Notes: generated from the letters alone by a model not told the origin. 64,000 nt of DNA from UBA4744 sp963723165 (GCA_963723165.1 CAVRPP010000008.1:186001-250000); one strand, 5' to 3'. Counted from the stretch's first letter, positions 16,851-25,423 are shown. Program-made: numbers and translations.

Positions 16851-19520
16851 TCAGGATTTATTACCGTTTGCAGCCGACCGCCGCTTCTCGATGAAACGTT
16901 CGGCGGCCGCCACCACCAGAAAACTGGCGACGGTCAAACCCATGATCACCAGCCATTCAATCGCGTCGATCGGCACCGTGGAAAAGAGTCGATTGCCAAA
17001 CGACGTGTACACCACTCCCAGCTGCAAAACGACCGGCACCAGGACGGCTATCAGCAGGGTGGGGTTGCCACCGAAGCCCACCACTCGCACGCCCGGTCCT
17101 TCGGCCCGAACATTGAAGGCGTGCAGCAACTGCACCGCCACGAGCGTGGTGAACATCAACGTCCGGACGTACTCCCACTCGGCACCCTTCAGATAGTGAC
17201 CGTAGACGGCGACCGCCAGCGTGGCCACGGCCAGAATGGAACCTTGTCCCAGGATCCGCAGGAGCCGGGTTGGGGCCAATAGCTCCCGACCGCGATCCGG
17301 AGGCAGGGACATGATCCCCGGCACCGCCGGGTCCAAACCGAGAGCGATCGCCGGGAGCCCGTCGGTGATCAGATTGATCCAGAGCAATTGAGTCGGCAAG
17401 AGCGGCTCGCCCAGGCCGCCGAAGAGCAAGAAGCCGAACAACATGACGATGACTTCGCTGGCGTTGCACGACAGAAGGAAGTACACGACCTTCTTGAGGT
17501 TGGCGAATATGGCGCGCCCTTCGCGCACTGCACTGACAATCGTTGCGAAGTTGTCGTCGGTGAGCACCATCGCCGACGCTTCCCGGGTGACGGCCGTACC
17601 GCTTCCCATGGCAACACCGATATCTGCAGCCCGCAGAGCGGGAGCGTCGTTGACGCCATCACCCGTCATGGCAACGATTTCGCCACGGGCTTGCCAGGCC
17701 CGAACGATCTTGACCTTGTCTACCGGATCAACCCGGGCGTATACCTCGTTGCTCTCAACCTGAGCGATCAGGGCCTCTTCCGATGTCTCACGCAGCTGAT
17801 CGCCGGGCATGACTCGCCCTGCCTTGCTGAGAATCCCGATCTCCCGTCCGATAGCTTGTGCCGTGACGGGATGATCTCCGGTCACCATCACGACCCGTAT
17901 CCCGGCCTCATGGGCTACGGCTACGGCCGGTCCGGCTTCCGGGCGCACAACATCGCTCATCCCAACGATGGCGACGATGACCAGGTCGGCCTCAGCTGCT
18001 TCCAAGTCCACCGGCCGGTCGGGAAGTTCACGATAGGCGAGGGCCAGGGTGCGCAGTCCCCGTTCAGCCATAGACGTGGCAATTGCCATCGCCGAAGAAC
18101 GGCGCTCCTCGTGGAGAGGTTCGATACCGATCTCGGACGCTACCGAGGTCGCCCGGTCCAATACGACCTCCGGAGCTCCTTTGGTCGCCAGCAGATACCC
18201 GTCTCCCCACCGGTGGAACGTGCTCATCCGCTTGCGCCGGCTGTCAAAAGCAGCCTCATCGAGACGCGGATGCTGGGCTCGCAGGAGCGCCGGATCGATC
18301 CCCATGTCGCTAGACAGGGCTATGAGCAACGCCGTTTCGGTCGGGTCGCCCAGCGGTCCCTCAGGCCCCAATTCCCCGTCGTTGCATAGGGCAGCGATCT
18401 GGGCAAACCGCTGGACCCGTTCGTCGGCGATGTCGGTCTCGGACGGGACCCGGCGACTGTCGGTGAAGGCGATCTCATTCACCCTGATCTTGTTCTGAGT
18501 CAGGGTTCCCGTCTTGTCAGTGCAGATGACGCTGGCCGAGCCGAGCGATTCGACCGTGGGCAAACGGCGCACAATCGCGTGTTCTTTCGCCATTCGCTGT
18601 ACGCCGCGAGCCAGTGTGATCGTCACCACAGCCGGCAAACCCTCAGGAATGGCAGCCACCGCCAGAGCCACTGCGGTCAGGAACATCAGGGGTGCATCAA
18701 AACCCTGGAGAATCCCCAATCCGAAGATGAGAGCCGCGATACCTAGCGCCAGAATGCCGATCCGCTTGCCGACCCTATCGAGTGACACTTGCAGAGGCGT
18801 CGGCGGCTCGTCCTCGCTCAAGAGCTCTGCTATCTGGCCCATAGCGGTAGCCCGTCCGGTGGCCGCAACAATCACCCGGGCTCGTCCGGCCGATACCGCA
18901 GTGCCGGAGAAAACCATCGACGTGCGGTCGGCCAAAGACGCCGACTCGCCAACAGCACGAACATCTTTCTCGACCGGCAACGACTCGCCTGTCAGCAGCG
19001 ACTCGTCAACTTTGAGATGAACGGCTATCGCCAAACGACCGTCGGCAGGAACCAGGTCACCCGCCTCGAGCAATACGACATCGCCCGGGACCAGGTCCGC
19101 GGCCGGAATCCTTCGCTCCGCTCCGTCCCGGACGGCCCGGGCATCAGGGGCCGTCATCTCCTTGAGTGCCGCCAGTGCTTCCTCCGCCCGGCTCTCCTGG
19201 GTGTAGCCGATGGTGGCGTTCATGAAGACGATCGCCAGGATCACCCCGGCGTCGATCCAATCGTTCAGGATGACCCCGCTGATGAAGGCAGCCACGAGCA
19301 GCACCCAGATCAATGCATCGGCGAACTGACCCAGGAAGAGCCGCAGGCGTGACGGACCCGCCTCAGTTTGCAGGACGTTGGGTCCCACTTCTCCAAGCCG
19401 GCGGGCTGCTTCACGCGCCTCGAGGCCCGATTCGAGGTCGGTGTCGAGATCAATCTCTGTCTGCGCCACCGAAACGGAATGCCAAGCTTTGATCGCGGCA
19501 GGTGTTTCCTGAGTCGTCAT
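16851..19520 (-). CDS. P-type calcium-transporting ATPase (P2A-like)
   Basis: 889 residues with the A-domain TGES loop, the phosphorylation site ICTDKTGTLT, GDGVND in the P domain and about ten membrane helices. Residues equivalent to SERCA calcium ligands are present: the Glu of VAAIPEGLPA in M4, Asn and Glu of SCNASEV in M5, and Asn, Thr and Asp of NLITDGLPA in M6. This favours Ca2+ export over heavy metals, and no N-terminal CxxC domain exists. It resembles mycobacterial CtpF, which belongs to the DosR regulon, and here it lies beside a DosRS-like pair. It is divergent from the CsoR-type gene. Confidence 0.88.
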   Translation of the reverse strand: MTTQETPAAIKAWHSVSVAQTEIDLDTDLESGLEAREAARRLGEVGPNVLQTEAGPSRLRLFLGQFADALIWVLLVAAFISGVILNDWIDAGVILAIVFMNATIGYTQESRAEEALAALKEMTAPDARAVRDGAERRIPAADLVPGDVVLLEAGDLVPADGRLAIAVHLKVDESLLTGESLPVEKDVRAVGESASLADRTSMVFSGTAVSAGRARVIVAATGRATAMGQIAELLSEDEPPTPLQVSLDRVGKRIGILALGIAALIFGLGILQGFDAPLMFLTAVALAVAAIPEGLPAVVTITLARGVQRMAKEHAIVRRLPTVESLGSASVICTDKTGTLTQNKIRVNEIAFTDSRRVPSETDIADERVQRFAQIAALCNDGELGPEGPLGDPTETALLIALSSDMGIDPALLRAQHPRLDEAAFDSRRKRMSTFHRWGDGYLLATKGAPEVVLDRATSVASEIGIEPLHEERRSSAMAIATSMAERGLRTLALAYRELPDRPVDLEAAEADLVIVAIVGMSDVVRPEAGPAVAVAHEAGIRVVMVTGDHPVTAQAIGREIGILSKAGRVMPGDQLRETSEEALIAQVESNEVYARVDPVDKVKIVRAWQARGEIVAMTGDGVNDAPALRAADIGVAMGSGTAVTREASAMVLTDDNFATIVSAVREGRAIFANLKKVVYFLLSCNASEVIVMLFGFLLFGGLGEPLLPTQLLWINLITDGLPAIALGLDPAVPGIMSLPPDRGRELLAPTRLLRILGQGSILAVATLAVAVYGHYLKGAEWEYVRTLMFTTLVAVQLLHAFNVRAEGPGVRVVGFGGNPTLLIAVLVPVVLQLGVVYTSFGNRLFSTVPIDAIEWLVIMGLTVASFLVVAAAERFIEKRRSAANGNKS

Positions 19521-19652
19521 GAAACACCGACTCTAGAAGACGTCGGAGCTGATCAGATCGCCGGCACCTCGTGACCGAACGACCCGCCCAGCCGGGTGCC
19601 GCAAGTGAATCAACGCCGGCCGCACGGTATGTGCCGCTCCACCCGGGGTAAT

Positions 19653-19668
19653 ATACCCCATAGGGTAT
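19653..19668 (+). promoter_or_regulatory. Predicted CsoR-family operator
   Basis: Perfect inverted repeat ATACCC-CATA-GGGTAT just upstream of the CsoR-family gene. It fits the GC-tract operator type known for CsoR/CstR repressors (ATAC plus C-tract, four-base spacer, G-tract plus GTAT). The right arm ends 2 bases before the ribosome binding site, so it probably overlaps the promoter or transcript start and gives autoregulation. It lies in the intergenic region shared with the P-ATPase. Confidence 0.8.
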
Positions 19669-19682
19669 GCAAGGAGGTCTCG

Positions 19683-19952
19683 ATGCAGCTCGATGAAACC
19701 ACCATCGCCGATGTGATGCCGCGCCTGCGGCGGATCGAGGGGCAAGTTGCGGGAATCGCCCGCATGGTGGAAGCCGAACGCGAATGCCGGGATATTGTCC
19801 AGCAGATCGCGGCGGCCTCGAAGGCCCTCGATCGGGTGGCGTACAAGATGCTCGCCGCCCACCTCAAGAGTTGCCTCCTCGACGAAGAGTCTGCGGCAGC
19901 TTCCGGATACACCCCGCAAGAGCTCGAGAAGCTCTTCATGACCCTGGCCTGA
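19683..19952 (+). CDS. CsoR/CstR-family metal- or persulfide-sensing repressor
   Basis: An 89-residue all-helical repressor (formerly DUF156) starting after an AAGGAGG ribosome binding site. Sensing residues are visible: Cys35 in AERECRDIV, His60 and Cys64 in AAHLKSC. C-H-C is the copper-binding set of CsoR, whereas persulfide-sensing CstR lacks the His. By ligands it looks like a Cu(I) sensor, but it heads a sulfur-related gene block with no copper exporter or chaperone. Inducer identity is therefore open. The adjacent perfect operator supports its DNA-binding role. Confidence 0.9.
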   Translation: MQLDETTIADVMPRLRRIEGQVAGIARMVEAERECRDIVQQIAAASKALDRVAYKMLAAHLKSCLLDEESAAASGYTPQELEKLFMTLA

Positions 19953-19965
19953 CAGGAGGTCACTC

Positions 19966-20364
19966 GTGAAACAGACTCGCTACGGAATGGTCGTCACCTC
20001 GAACCGATCCATGGAAGATGCCGAAGCAGCCATCAGGGAAAGCCTGGCAAGTGAGGGCTTCGGAATCCTCACCGAAATCGATGTGGCCGCGACCCTAAAA
20101 GAGAAACTGGGTGTGGAACGCACCCCGTACAAGATCCTTGGAGCCTGCAACCCTCCGCTTGCCAACCGCGGTCTGGAAGTTGAGGAAGATCTGGGATTGC
20201 TGCTTCCCTGCAACGTCGTGGTGTACGTCAAAGGTGACGAAACGGTGATCGCGGCACTCGAGCCTCAGTTGATGGCCGATATCTCCAACAATCCCGAGCT
20301 GCAGGATGTCGCCTCCGAGGCACGCGGCCGGCTGCAGAAGGCGTTGGAGCGCCTCGAAAACTGA
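19966..20364 (+). CDS. DUF302-domain protein
   Basis: 132 residues with the DUF302 fold: an N-terminal strand YGMVVTSN, the turn region GFGILTEIDVAATLKEKLG, KILGACNPPLANRGLE and the acidic LLLPCNVVVYV. Start is GTG 19966, eight bases after AGGAGG. DUF302 proteins often follow CsoR-type repressors or accompany sulfur and copper genes; their biochemical role is unknown. The two cysteines (GACNPP and LPCNV) are family-typical. It lies 13 bases after the repressor gene and is very likely cotranscribed. Confidence 0.88.
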   Translation: MKQTRYGMVVTSNRSMEDAEAAIRESLASEGFGILTEIDVAATLKEKLGVERTPYKILGACNPPLANRGLEVEEDLGLLLPCNVVVYVKGDETVIAALEPQLMADISNNPELQDVASEARGRLQKALERLEN

Positions 20365-20385
20365 TTCGGCTGGCGCAACGTGTTC

Positions 20386-20484
20386 CTACTGGTTGCTCGC
20401 ACTTGGCAGCTGGTCATTGATTGCCTGTACAGGGTTTCTGGCGCTGGTAGTTGGAGCTGGAAGCTGGCAGCTGGTTCCTGGTCG
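20386..20484 (+). repeat. CTGG-based heptamer repeat patch
   Basis: The short gap after the DUF302 gene is filled with CTGG or TTGG cores recurring mostly every 7 bases (clearest at 20438-20484). The same type of sequence occurs after the DHOD-like gene near 30.7 kb and upstream of aceK near 39.65 kb. It is not coding in any convincing frame. Confidence 0.6.
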
Positions 20485-20521
20485 ATATTCGGGTACTAGC
20501 CTCATGGCAAGAGGAGACGTA

Positions 20522-21660
20522 GTGCCGGCCAGAATTGTTGTCTTGGGTGGGGGAATCGGAGGGCTGCTGACGGCCAACCTCCTGGCCAAACGACTGGATC
20601 GCACCAACGCCTACATAACATTGGTCGACGCCACCGGTATGCACGTCTTCCAACCCGGCTGGCTGTACGTGGCATTGGACAAAGCGAACGCCCGGTGGCT
20701 GGCGCGCGACACTAGAGCCCTCCTCCGCCGCGGAGTTCGCCTGGTCATCGATGAGGCCTCGCATATCAATGTCGACGATCGTCGCGTCGAACTGACACGC
20801 GGAGATCATCTCGACTTCGACTATCTGGTGATCGCCACGGGCGCAACCCTGGCCCGCGACGAGATCCCCGGCCAGCGACACACCACACACGATTTCTACT
20901 CATCGGCTGGGGCCGAGCGTCTCCGGGAGGCCTTGCGGAACTTCACCGGGGGCAATCTGGTGGTGTCCGTCCCGCCCATGCCGTTCAAGTGCCCGCCCGC
21001 ACCGGTCGAGTTCACCCTCCTCGTCGACGAATACTTGCGCAAACTCGGGGTCAGGGATCAGACGAGGATCACGTACGTCTCGCCGCTCGATCGCGTATTC
21101 CCCATCGCCTCGGTGGCCGGCATGGTCGAAGGATTGTTCACCAAGAGCGACATCCGGACCCAACTGGGTTTCACGGTCCAAAAGGTCGAAAGCGGCTTCC
21201 TCATCTCGGATACAGGCGAAAAGGAACCTTTCGATCTGGCCGTGAGCATCCCGCCCAACCGCGGCGCTCCCATCGCCGTCTCGTCGGGACTCGGCAACCA
21301 TCAGGGATGGATTCCCGCAGATCCGCGCACCCTGGCCGTACGCGCAGCGAAGGACGTCTACGTGGTCGGCGACGCCAGCAATCTCCCCACCTCGAAGAAC
21401 GGGTCTACAGCGCACTTCGAAGCCCCCGCGTAGCCGAACAGATCGTGGCCGCGGTGGAAGGGCGCGTTCCGAATCCGGTCCGCTCCCGTTATCGAGGGCT
21501 CGTCATCTGCCCGTTTGAAGTCGGTGGCGGTAAGGCAACGGTGCTCGTATTCGACTACGACCGCCCCCCTCGCCCATTGCGCCCCAATCGTTTCTGGCAC
21601 GCCGCCACCTGGCTCTTCAACCGGACCTATTGGTTCACAGTGAAGAACGGCCGCCTCTAA
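20522..21660 (+). CDS. Sulfide:quinone oxidoreductase-like flavoprotein, interrupted by a frameshift
   Basis: FAD-dependent pyridine nucleotide-disulfide family protein. GTG 20522 follows GAGGAG and begins the Rossmann motif VVLGGGIGGLLTANL. Also seen are the second FAD motif YLVIATGATL, the SQR-type cysteine Cys157 in MPFKCPPAP and VVGDASNLPTSKNG near the FAD ribityl site. The frame stops at 21433, but the family C-terminus continues in another frame to 21660 (VAEQIVAAVEG onward, with a further Cys in LVICPF). One extra C in the five-C run at 21423-21427 would restore a protein of about 379 residues. This is either an assembly error or a recent inactivation. Substrate could be sulfide or another thiol. 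Confidence 0.85.
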
Positions 21661-21732
21661 GATCGATTCTGGCGCTCAACCTGCACGATATTCGAGCGCG
21701 TCGGACGCCAAAACACCCACGGAGGCAGGGAC

Positions 21733-22158
21733 ATGGGCACGGTAGAGGGAATTGGTGGGGTCTTCCTGGACAGTAGCGACGCCCCGGCGCTGGCTGAGTG
21801 GTACCGGCGTCACCTCGATATCGATTTTGAGGAACACCCGGACGGTGGCTCCTTCTTCATCGTCTACCGAACCCGCGACGTCCTGACCAACGACATCCGA
21901 GAGAACCCCGTATTTGCCATCAACCAGACCGGCACCACTCTGGCTCCGCCAGAACAGCGAGGCCTGACGATCAATCTGCGAGTGGCCGATCTCGAAAGCA
22001 CGCTCGGGCACCTCTCAACAGCAGGTGTTCACGTGGAAGAGGGAAGGATCGCCTGGGAGGGCGGCAAGCACGGTTGGATACGCGATCTCGACGGGAACCG
22101 TATCGAACTGTACGAGGAACTGCCGCTCCCCCCGGACTCGAAGTACCGAACCGGCTAG
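21733..22158 (+). CDS. VOC/glyoxalase-family protein
   Basis: 141 residues, one VOC unit. It begins GIGGVFLDSSDAPALAEWYRRHL and ends WIRDLDGNRIELYE, with the metal-ligand Glu near the end. ATG 21733 follows GGAGGCAGGGAC. The HPDGGSFFIVYRT segment is typical of small VOC proteins of unknown substrate. It lies between the first SQR-like gene and the PocR regulator; a role in handling thiol adducts is possible but unproven. Confidence 0.85.
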   Translation: MGTVEGIGGVFLDSSDAPALAEWYRRHLDIDFEEHPDGGSFFIVYRTRDVLTNDIRENPVFAINQTGTTLAPPEQRGLTINLRVADLESTLGHLSTAGVHVEEGRIAWEGGKHGWIRDLDGNRIELYEELPLPPDSKYRTG

Positions 22159-22258
22159 CTCCTCCACCAAGCACCGATCCTTCCGTCCTTCGCCCGGTCA
22201 TTGGTCCCCACTGATAGGGTCTTATGGCCCCATAGTTAGCTGCAGAGAGCCATCTAAC

Positions 22259-22291
22259 GTGCAGGACATGCACAGTCTGCATACGTTGCAG
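22259..22291 (+). promoter_or_regulatory. Two tandem 15-bp inverted repeats (TGCA-N5-TGCA)
   Basis: GTGCA-GGACA-TGCAC at 22259-22273 and CTGCA-TACGT-TGCAG at 22277-22291 are each perfect 5-base inverted repeats with a 5-base spacer. Their centres are 18 bases apart, and they end 17 bases before the start of the helix-turn-helix/PocR gene. They look like paired operator sites, most simply for that regulator. No experimental family match is known to me. Confidence 0.5.
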
Positions 22292-22308
22292 CCGAAGTAG
22301 GCACCACC

Positions 22309-23079
22309 ATGAGCATGCTCACCACCAAGGATCTTCAGCAGCTACTCCACGTCGATCGCTCCACCATCTATCGCATGGCCGAATCCGGCCAGCTGCCCGC
22401 TATGAAGGTCGGCCGGCAATGGCGTTTTCCGGCCGACCGGATCAACCGCTGGCTCGAGGACCGCAACATGCGCCCCGCCGCTGACTTGCCTTCCCCGGAT
22501 CTCACCGCCAATGGAGGCTCATTGAACGGATTGCTCCCGGCCGAGTACATCACGTCGATCGGCGATCTGTTCGGTGAAATGCTCGGCGTGATGGTGGTGG
22601 TGACCGATATGAATGGCGAACCGATGGCCCCACCGTCCAATCAGTGCGGCCTCTTCGAGTTTGTCAATGAACAACCGGGCGCAGTTCACCAATGTGTCGC
22701 CGGCTGGCGGGAGTTGGCCCATGACCTGGATATGGTCCCCCGGTTTGCGCCCAGTCATCTGGGATTGCTGTGCGCCCGCAGCTACCTGCGAGTCGGTTCA
22801 GAACTGCGGGGCATCATCCTCGTCGGCGGCATCGCACCGGCGAACTGGCCGCCGACCGAAGCAGAGGTTGAGCAGATCGCCGCAGAATTCGAAGTTGACG
22901 CCGACCTCGTCCGCGAACACCTTGAAGACGTCTTCCACCTCGACGCCGACGGGCGGGAACGGGTACTGACCCTTCTCCCCCGCCTCGCCAGATTCCTTTC
23001 GGAAGTCACCAACGAACGCAAACAACTCCTCAGCAAGCTCGACGCCATCGCCGCGCTCGCTGGGGCTTCATCCAGTTAA
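22309..23079 (+). CDS. Excisionase-type HTH plus PocR sensory-domain regulator
   Basis: 256 residues. An N-terminal MerR-like/excisionase HTH (about 1-52: LTTKDLQQLLHVDRSTIYRM, then MKVGRQWRFPADRINRWLE) is followed by a PocR ligand-binding domain (about 78-230). The PocR domain keeps Cys113, Cys129, His150 and Cys155, a possible metal, Fe-S or thiol sensor site. ATG 22309 is used; ATG 22315 is an alternative. It directly precedes the second SQR operon by 16 bases and probably controls it. The ligand is unknown. Confidence 0.85.
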   Translation: MSMLTTKDLQQLLHVDRSTIYRMAESGQLPAMKVGRQWRFPADRINRWLEDRNMRPAADLPSPDLTANGGSLNGLLPAEYITSIGDLFGEMLGVMVVVTDMNGEPMAPPSNQCGLFEFVNEQPGAVHQCVAGWRELAHDLDMVPRFAPSHLGLLCARSYLRVGSELRGIILVGGIAPANWPPTEAEVEQIAAEFEVDADLVREHLEDVFHLDADGRERVLTLLPRLARFLSEVTNERKQLLSKLDAIAALAGASSS

Positions 23080-23095
23080 GAAGGAGCTCAACACA

Positions 23096-24340
23096 ATGAA
23101 GAAGCTGCTGGTCCTGGGTGCCGGAACTGCCGGCACCATGGTGGCCAACAAAATGCGCCACCGGCTCGACGCCGACGATTGGAAGATCACCATCGTCGAC
23201 CAGAACCCGACCCACTATTACCAGCCAGGGTTCCTCTTCATCCCCTTCGGGATGTACGGCCGTCACGACGTCGTGAAGCCAAAGCGCGACTTCATCCCAC
23301 CAGGCGTCGAGATGATCCAGGCCGAAATCGAAGAGATCGAGGCGGACAACAACCGGGTGAAGATCGAAGGTGACCGCTGGCTCGATTACGACTTCCTGGT
23401 GATCGCCACCGGGACGCAGATTGCCCCGGAGGAAACCCCCGGTCTCGAAGCGCTCGGCGACGAGGGCCCCGACAATGTCCACACCTTCTACACCCTCGAA
23501 GGCGCAATGAAGCTGGAGAAGCAACTGCGTACCTTCAAGGGCGGGAAACTCGTAATGCACATCACCGAGATGCCGTTCAAGTGCCCGGTGGCGCCGCTCG
23601 AGTTCATCTTCCTGGCCGACTGGTGGCTCCAGGAACAGGGGTTGCGTGATGCGACCGAGTTGACGTTCGTGACTCCCCTCCCGGGGGCTTTCACCAAGCC
23701 TGTCGCCTCAAAGGCGTTGGGCGGGATGCTGGAAGAGAAGAAGATCAACCTCGTTGCGGATTTCAACGTCGAGCAAGTCGACCTGGACGCCAACAAGGTC
23801 ATCGCCTACTCAGAAGACGAGGTCGATTACGACCTGCTGGTCACGGTCCCGCTCAATATGGGTGCTGAAGTGGTCGGTCGCTCGGGTTTGGGCGACGAAC
23901 TGCGTCACGTGCCCGTCGACAAGCACACCTTCCTTTCGAAGCAATATGACAACATCTTCGCTCTCGGTGATGCTGCTGCCCTGCCGACCTCGAAGGCCGG
24001 ATCCGTCGCTCACTTCGCCGTCGAACTGTGGACAGAGAACTTCCTCCGGTACATCGATGGGTTGGAGATGCTCGAACAGTTTGACGGACATGCCAACTGC
24101 TATATCGAATCGGGACATGGCAAGGGCCTGCTCATTGATTTCAACTACGACACCGAGCCTCTGCCCGGCAAGTACCCGCTGCCGGGGATCGGACCCTTCT
24201 CGTTGCTCGAGGAAACAGAGTTGAACCACTGGGGCAAGCTCATGTTCCGCTGGATGTACTGGAACATCTTGCTCAAGGGCAAGGAGATGCCGGTACCGGC
24301 TCTGATGTCCATGGCCGGCAAGTGGAGCGCCGGAAGATGA
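23096..24340 (+). CDS. Sulfide:quinone oxidoreductase-like flavoprotein
   Basis: 414 residues with the FAD Rossmann motif LLVLGAGTAGTMVANKM, ATGTQIAPEETPG and FALGDAAALPTSKAGS. The two redox cysteines nearest FAD in SQR have counterparts: Cys163 in MPFKCPVAP and Cys335 in HANCYIESG. The third SQR cysteine is absent. Aromatic and amphipathic C-terminal helices (FRWMYWNILLKG) could anchor it to the membrane. AAGAAGGAGC lies 8 bases before ATG 23096. It is the first gene of a block with DUF1641, DsrC/TusE and DsrE2, so sulfide or persulfide oxidation with electrons to menaquinone is the likely role. Confidence 0.88.
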   Translation: MKKLLVLGAGTAGTMVANKMRHRLDADDWKITIVDQNPTHYYQPGFLFIPFGMYGRHDVVKPKRDFIPPGVEMIQAEIEEIEADNNRVKIEGDRWLDYDFLVIATGTQIAPEETPGLEALGDEGPDNVHTFYTLEGAMKLEKQLRTFKGGKLVMHITEMPFKCPVAPLEFIFLADWWLQEQGLRDATELTFVTPLPGAFTKPVASKALGGMLEEKKINLVADFNVEQVDLDANKVIAYSEDEVDYDLLVTVPLNMGAEVVGRSGLGDELRHVPVDKHTFLSKQYDNIFALGDAAALPTSKAGSVAHFAVELWTENFLRYIDGLEMLEQFDGHANCYIESGHGKGLLIDFNYDTEPLPGKYPLPGIGPFSLLEETELNHWGKLMFRWMYWNILLKGKEMPVPALMSMAGKWSAGR

Positions 24341-25044
24341 ACACCGAAACCCTCGCTCCTGCCTCCCTCGAAGACATCAACCGGAAACTCGATGCGCTGA
24401 CTGCTCAGATCGATACCCTCAGCAATGAGGCCGCCGTCCAAAAACAGCGCCGCGACGCCTGGGTTGAACTGCTCGAAGACGTGCGGCCGGTCACCAACCA
24501 GGCGTTCGAGATGGTGGTCAAGCAGCTCGACGAGGTAGACGAATACGTTGATCTCGGCGATCTCGGCCACCTGGCCAAACGGATGCTGCGCAACACCAGG
24601 AACCTCGAGATGATGCTCGATCAGCTCGAGAGTGTCATGGAACTCGTCCGCGACGCCACGCCGATCGGACGCAGTGCGGTGTTCTCGCTCATGGAGAAGC
24701 TCGAAGAGTTCGACCGCAAGGGCTATTTCGAATTCGTCCAGGAAGCGTTCGGTATCTTCGACGAGATCGTAGAGTCATTCACCAAAGAGGACGTAAGGTC
24801 CCTCGGCGAGAACATCGGGCTCATTTTGCAGACGGTCAAAGAGATGACCCAGCCGGAGCTCATGGGACTCGTGCGAAGAACTGCGTTGACGGTTCGAGAG
24901 CAGGAACCCCCCAAAGATGTCTCGCTGTTCGCCCTGGTTCGCCAGATGCGCGAACCGGCCGTCAAGCGCGGCATGGCCAAGGCTTTGATGACCCTGCGTT
25001 CGCTCTCGGGCGAAGCGCCGGCTGCGTCCAACCAAGAAAAGTAG
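24337..25044 (+). CDS. DUF1641-domain protein
   Basis: Highly helical and charged, about 235 residues with no cysteines. The central part (about 75-120) has the DUF1641 features KRMLRNTRNLEMMLDQL and GLILQTVKEMTQPELMGLV. ATG 24337 overlaps the SQR stop in an ATGA junction; the in-frame ATG 24322 lies inside SQR. DUF1641 proteins are commonly next to SQR-like flavoproteins or formate dehydrogenase genes, but their function is unknown. The coupling suggests a stoichiometric partner or scaffold for the flavoprotein. Confidence 0.87.
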   Translation: MNTETLAPASLEDINRKLDALTAQIDTLSNEAAVQKQRRDAWVELLEDVRPVTNQAFEMVVKQLDEVDEYVDLGDLGHLAKRMLRNTRNLEMMLDQLESVMELVRDATPIGRSAVFSLMEKLEEFDRKGYFEFVQEAFGIFDEIVESFTKEDVRSLGENIGLILQTVKEMTQPELMGLVRRTALTVREQEPPKDVSLFALVRQMREPAVKRGMAKALMTLRSLSGEAPAASNQEK

Positions 25045-25069
25045 ACAACACCGAAAGGAGAAAGCCACG

Positions 25070-25387
25070 ATGGCTACAGAGTTGATAGGTGGAGTAGAAG
25101 TCCACGTGGACGAAGAAGGGTTCATGACGGACCCGGGCGAGTGGAGCGAGGAACTGGCTCCCTCTCTCGCCAAGGAGATCGGCATCGACGAGTTGACCGA
25201 AGGTCACTGGAAGGTCATCCGCTTCCTACGCGAAGATTTTGCCGCGGAAGGCCAGACGGCCACCCTGCGGCGGGTCTCGACCATGGCGAATGTCCCGACC
25301 AAGGACCTTTACCAGCTCTTCCCGAAGAAGCCCGCCAAGAAAATGTCGTACATCTCCGGGCTGCAGAAGCCCGTTGGATGCGTGTAG
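25070..25387 (+). CDS. tusE: DsrC/TusE-family sulfur-carrier protein with a single C-terminal cysteine
   Basis: 105 residues with the DsrC fold: GFMTDPGEWSEELA at the N-terminus, GHWKVIRFLREDF in the middle and a C-terminal arm ending GLQKPVGCV. The penultimate Cys104 is the universal persulfide-accepting residue. The second DsrC cysteine, 11 residues before it, is replaced by Ser93. A one-Cys arm is the TusE-like or regulatory type and cannot form the intramolecular trisulfide used by dissimilatory sulfite reductase. RBS GAAAGGAG precedes ATG 25070. It probably receives sulfur from the neighbouring DsrE2. Confidence 0.9.
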   Translation: MATELIGGVEVHVDEEGFMTDPGEWSEELAPSLAKEIGIDELTEGHWKVIRFLREDFAAEGQTATLRRVSTMANVPTKDLYQLFPKKPAKKMSYISGLQKPVGCV

Positions 25388-25423
25388 TCAGAGCTCCGCT
25401 CTGCCTCAAGAAAGGAGATTCAT

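Noticed and set aside
16851..19520. Copper-exporting P1B ATPase controlled by the CsoR-type repressor
   Set aside because: No CPx motif in the M4-equivalent helix and no N-terminal CxxC domain; the helix has PEGLPA and SERCA-like calcium ligands.
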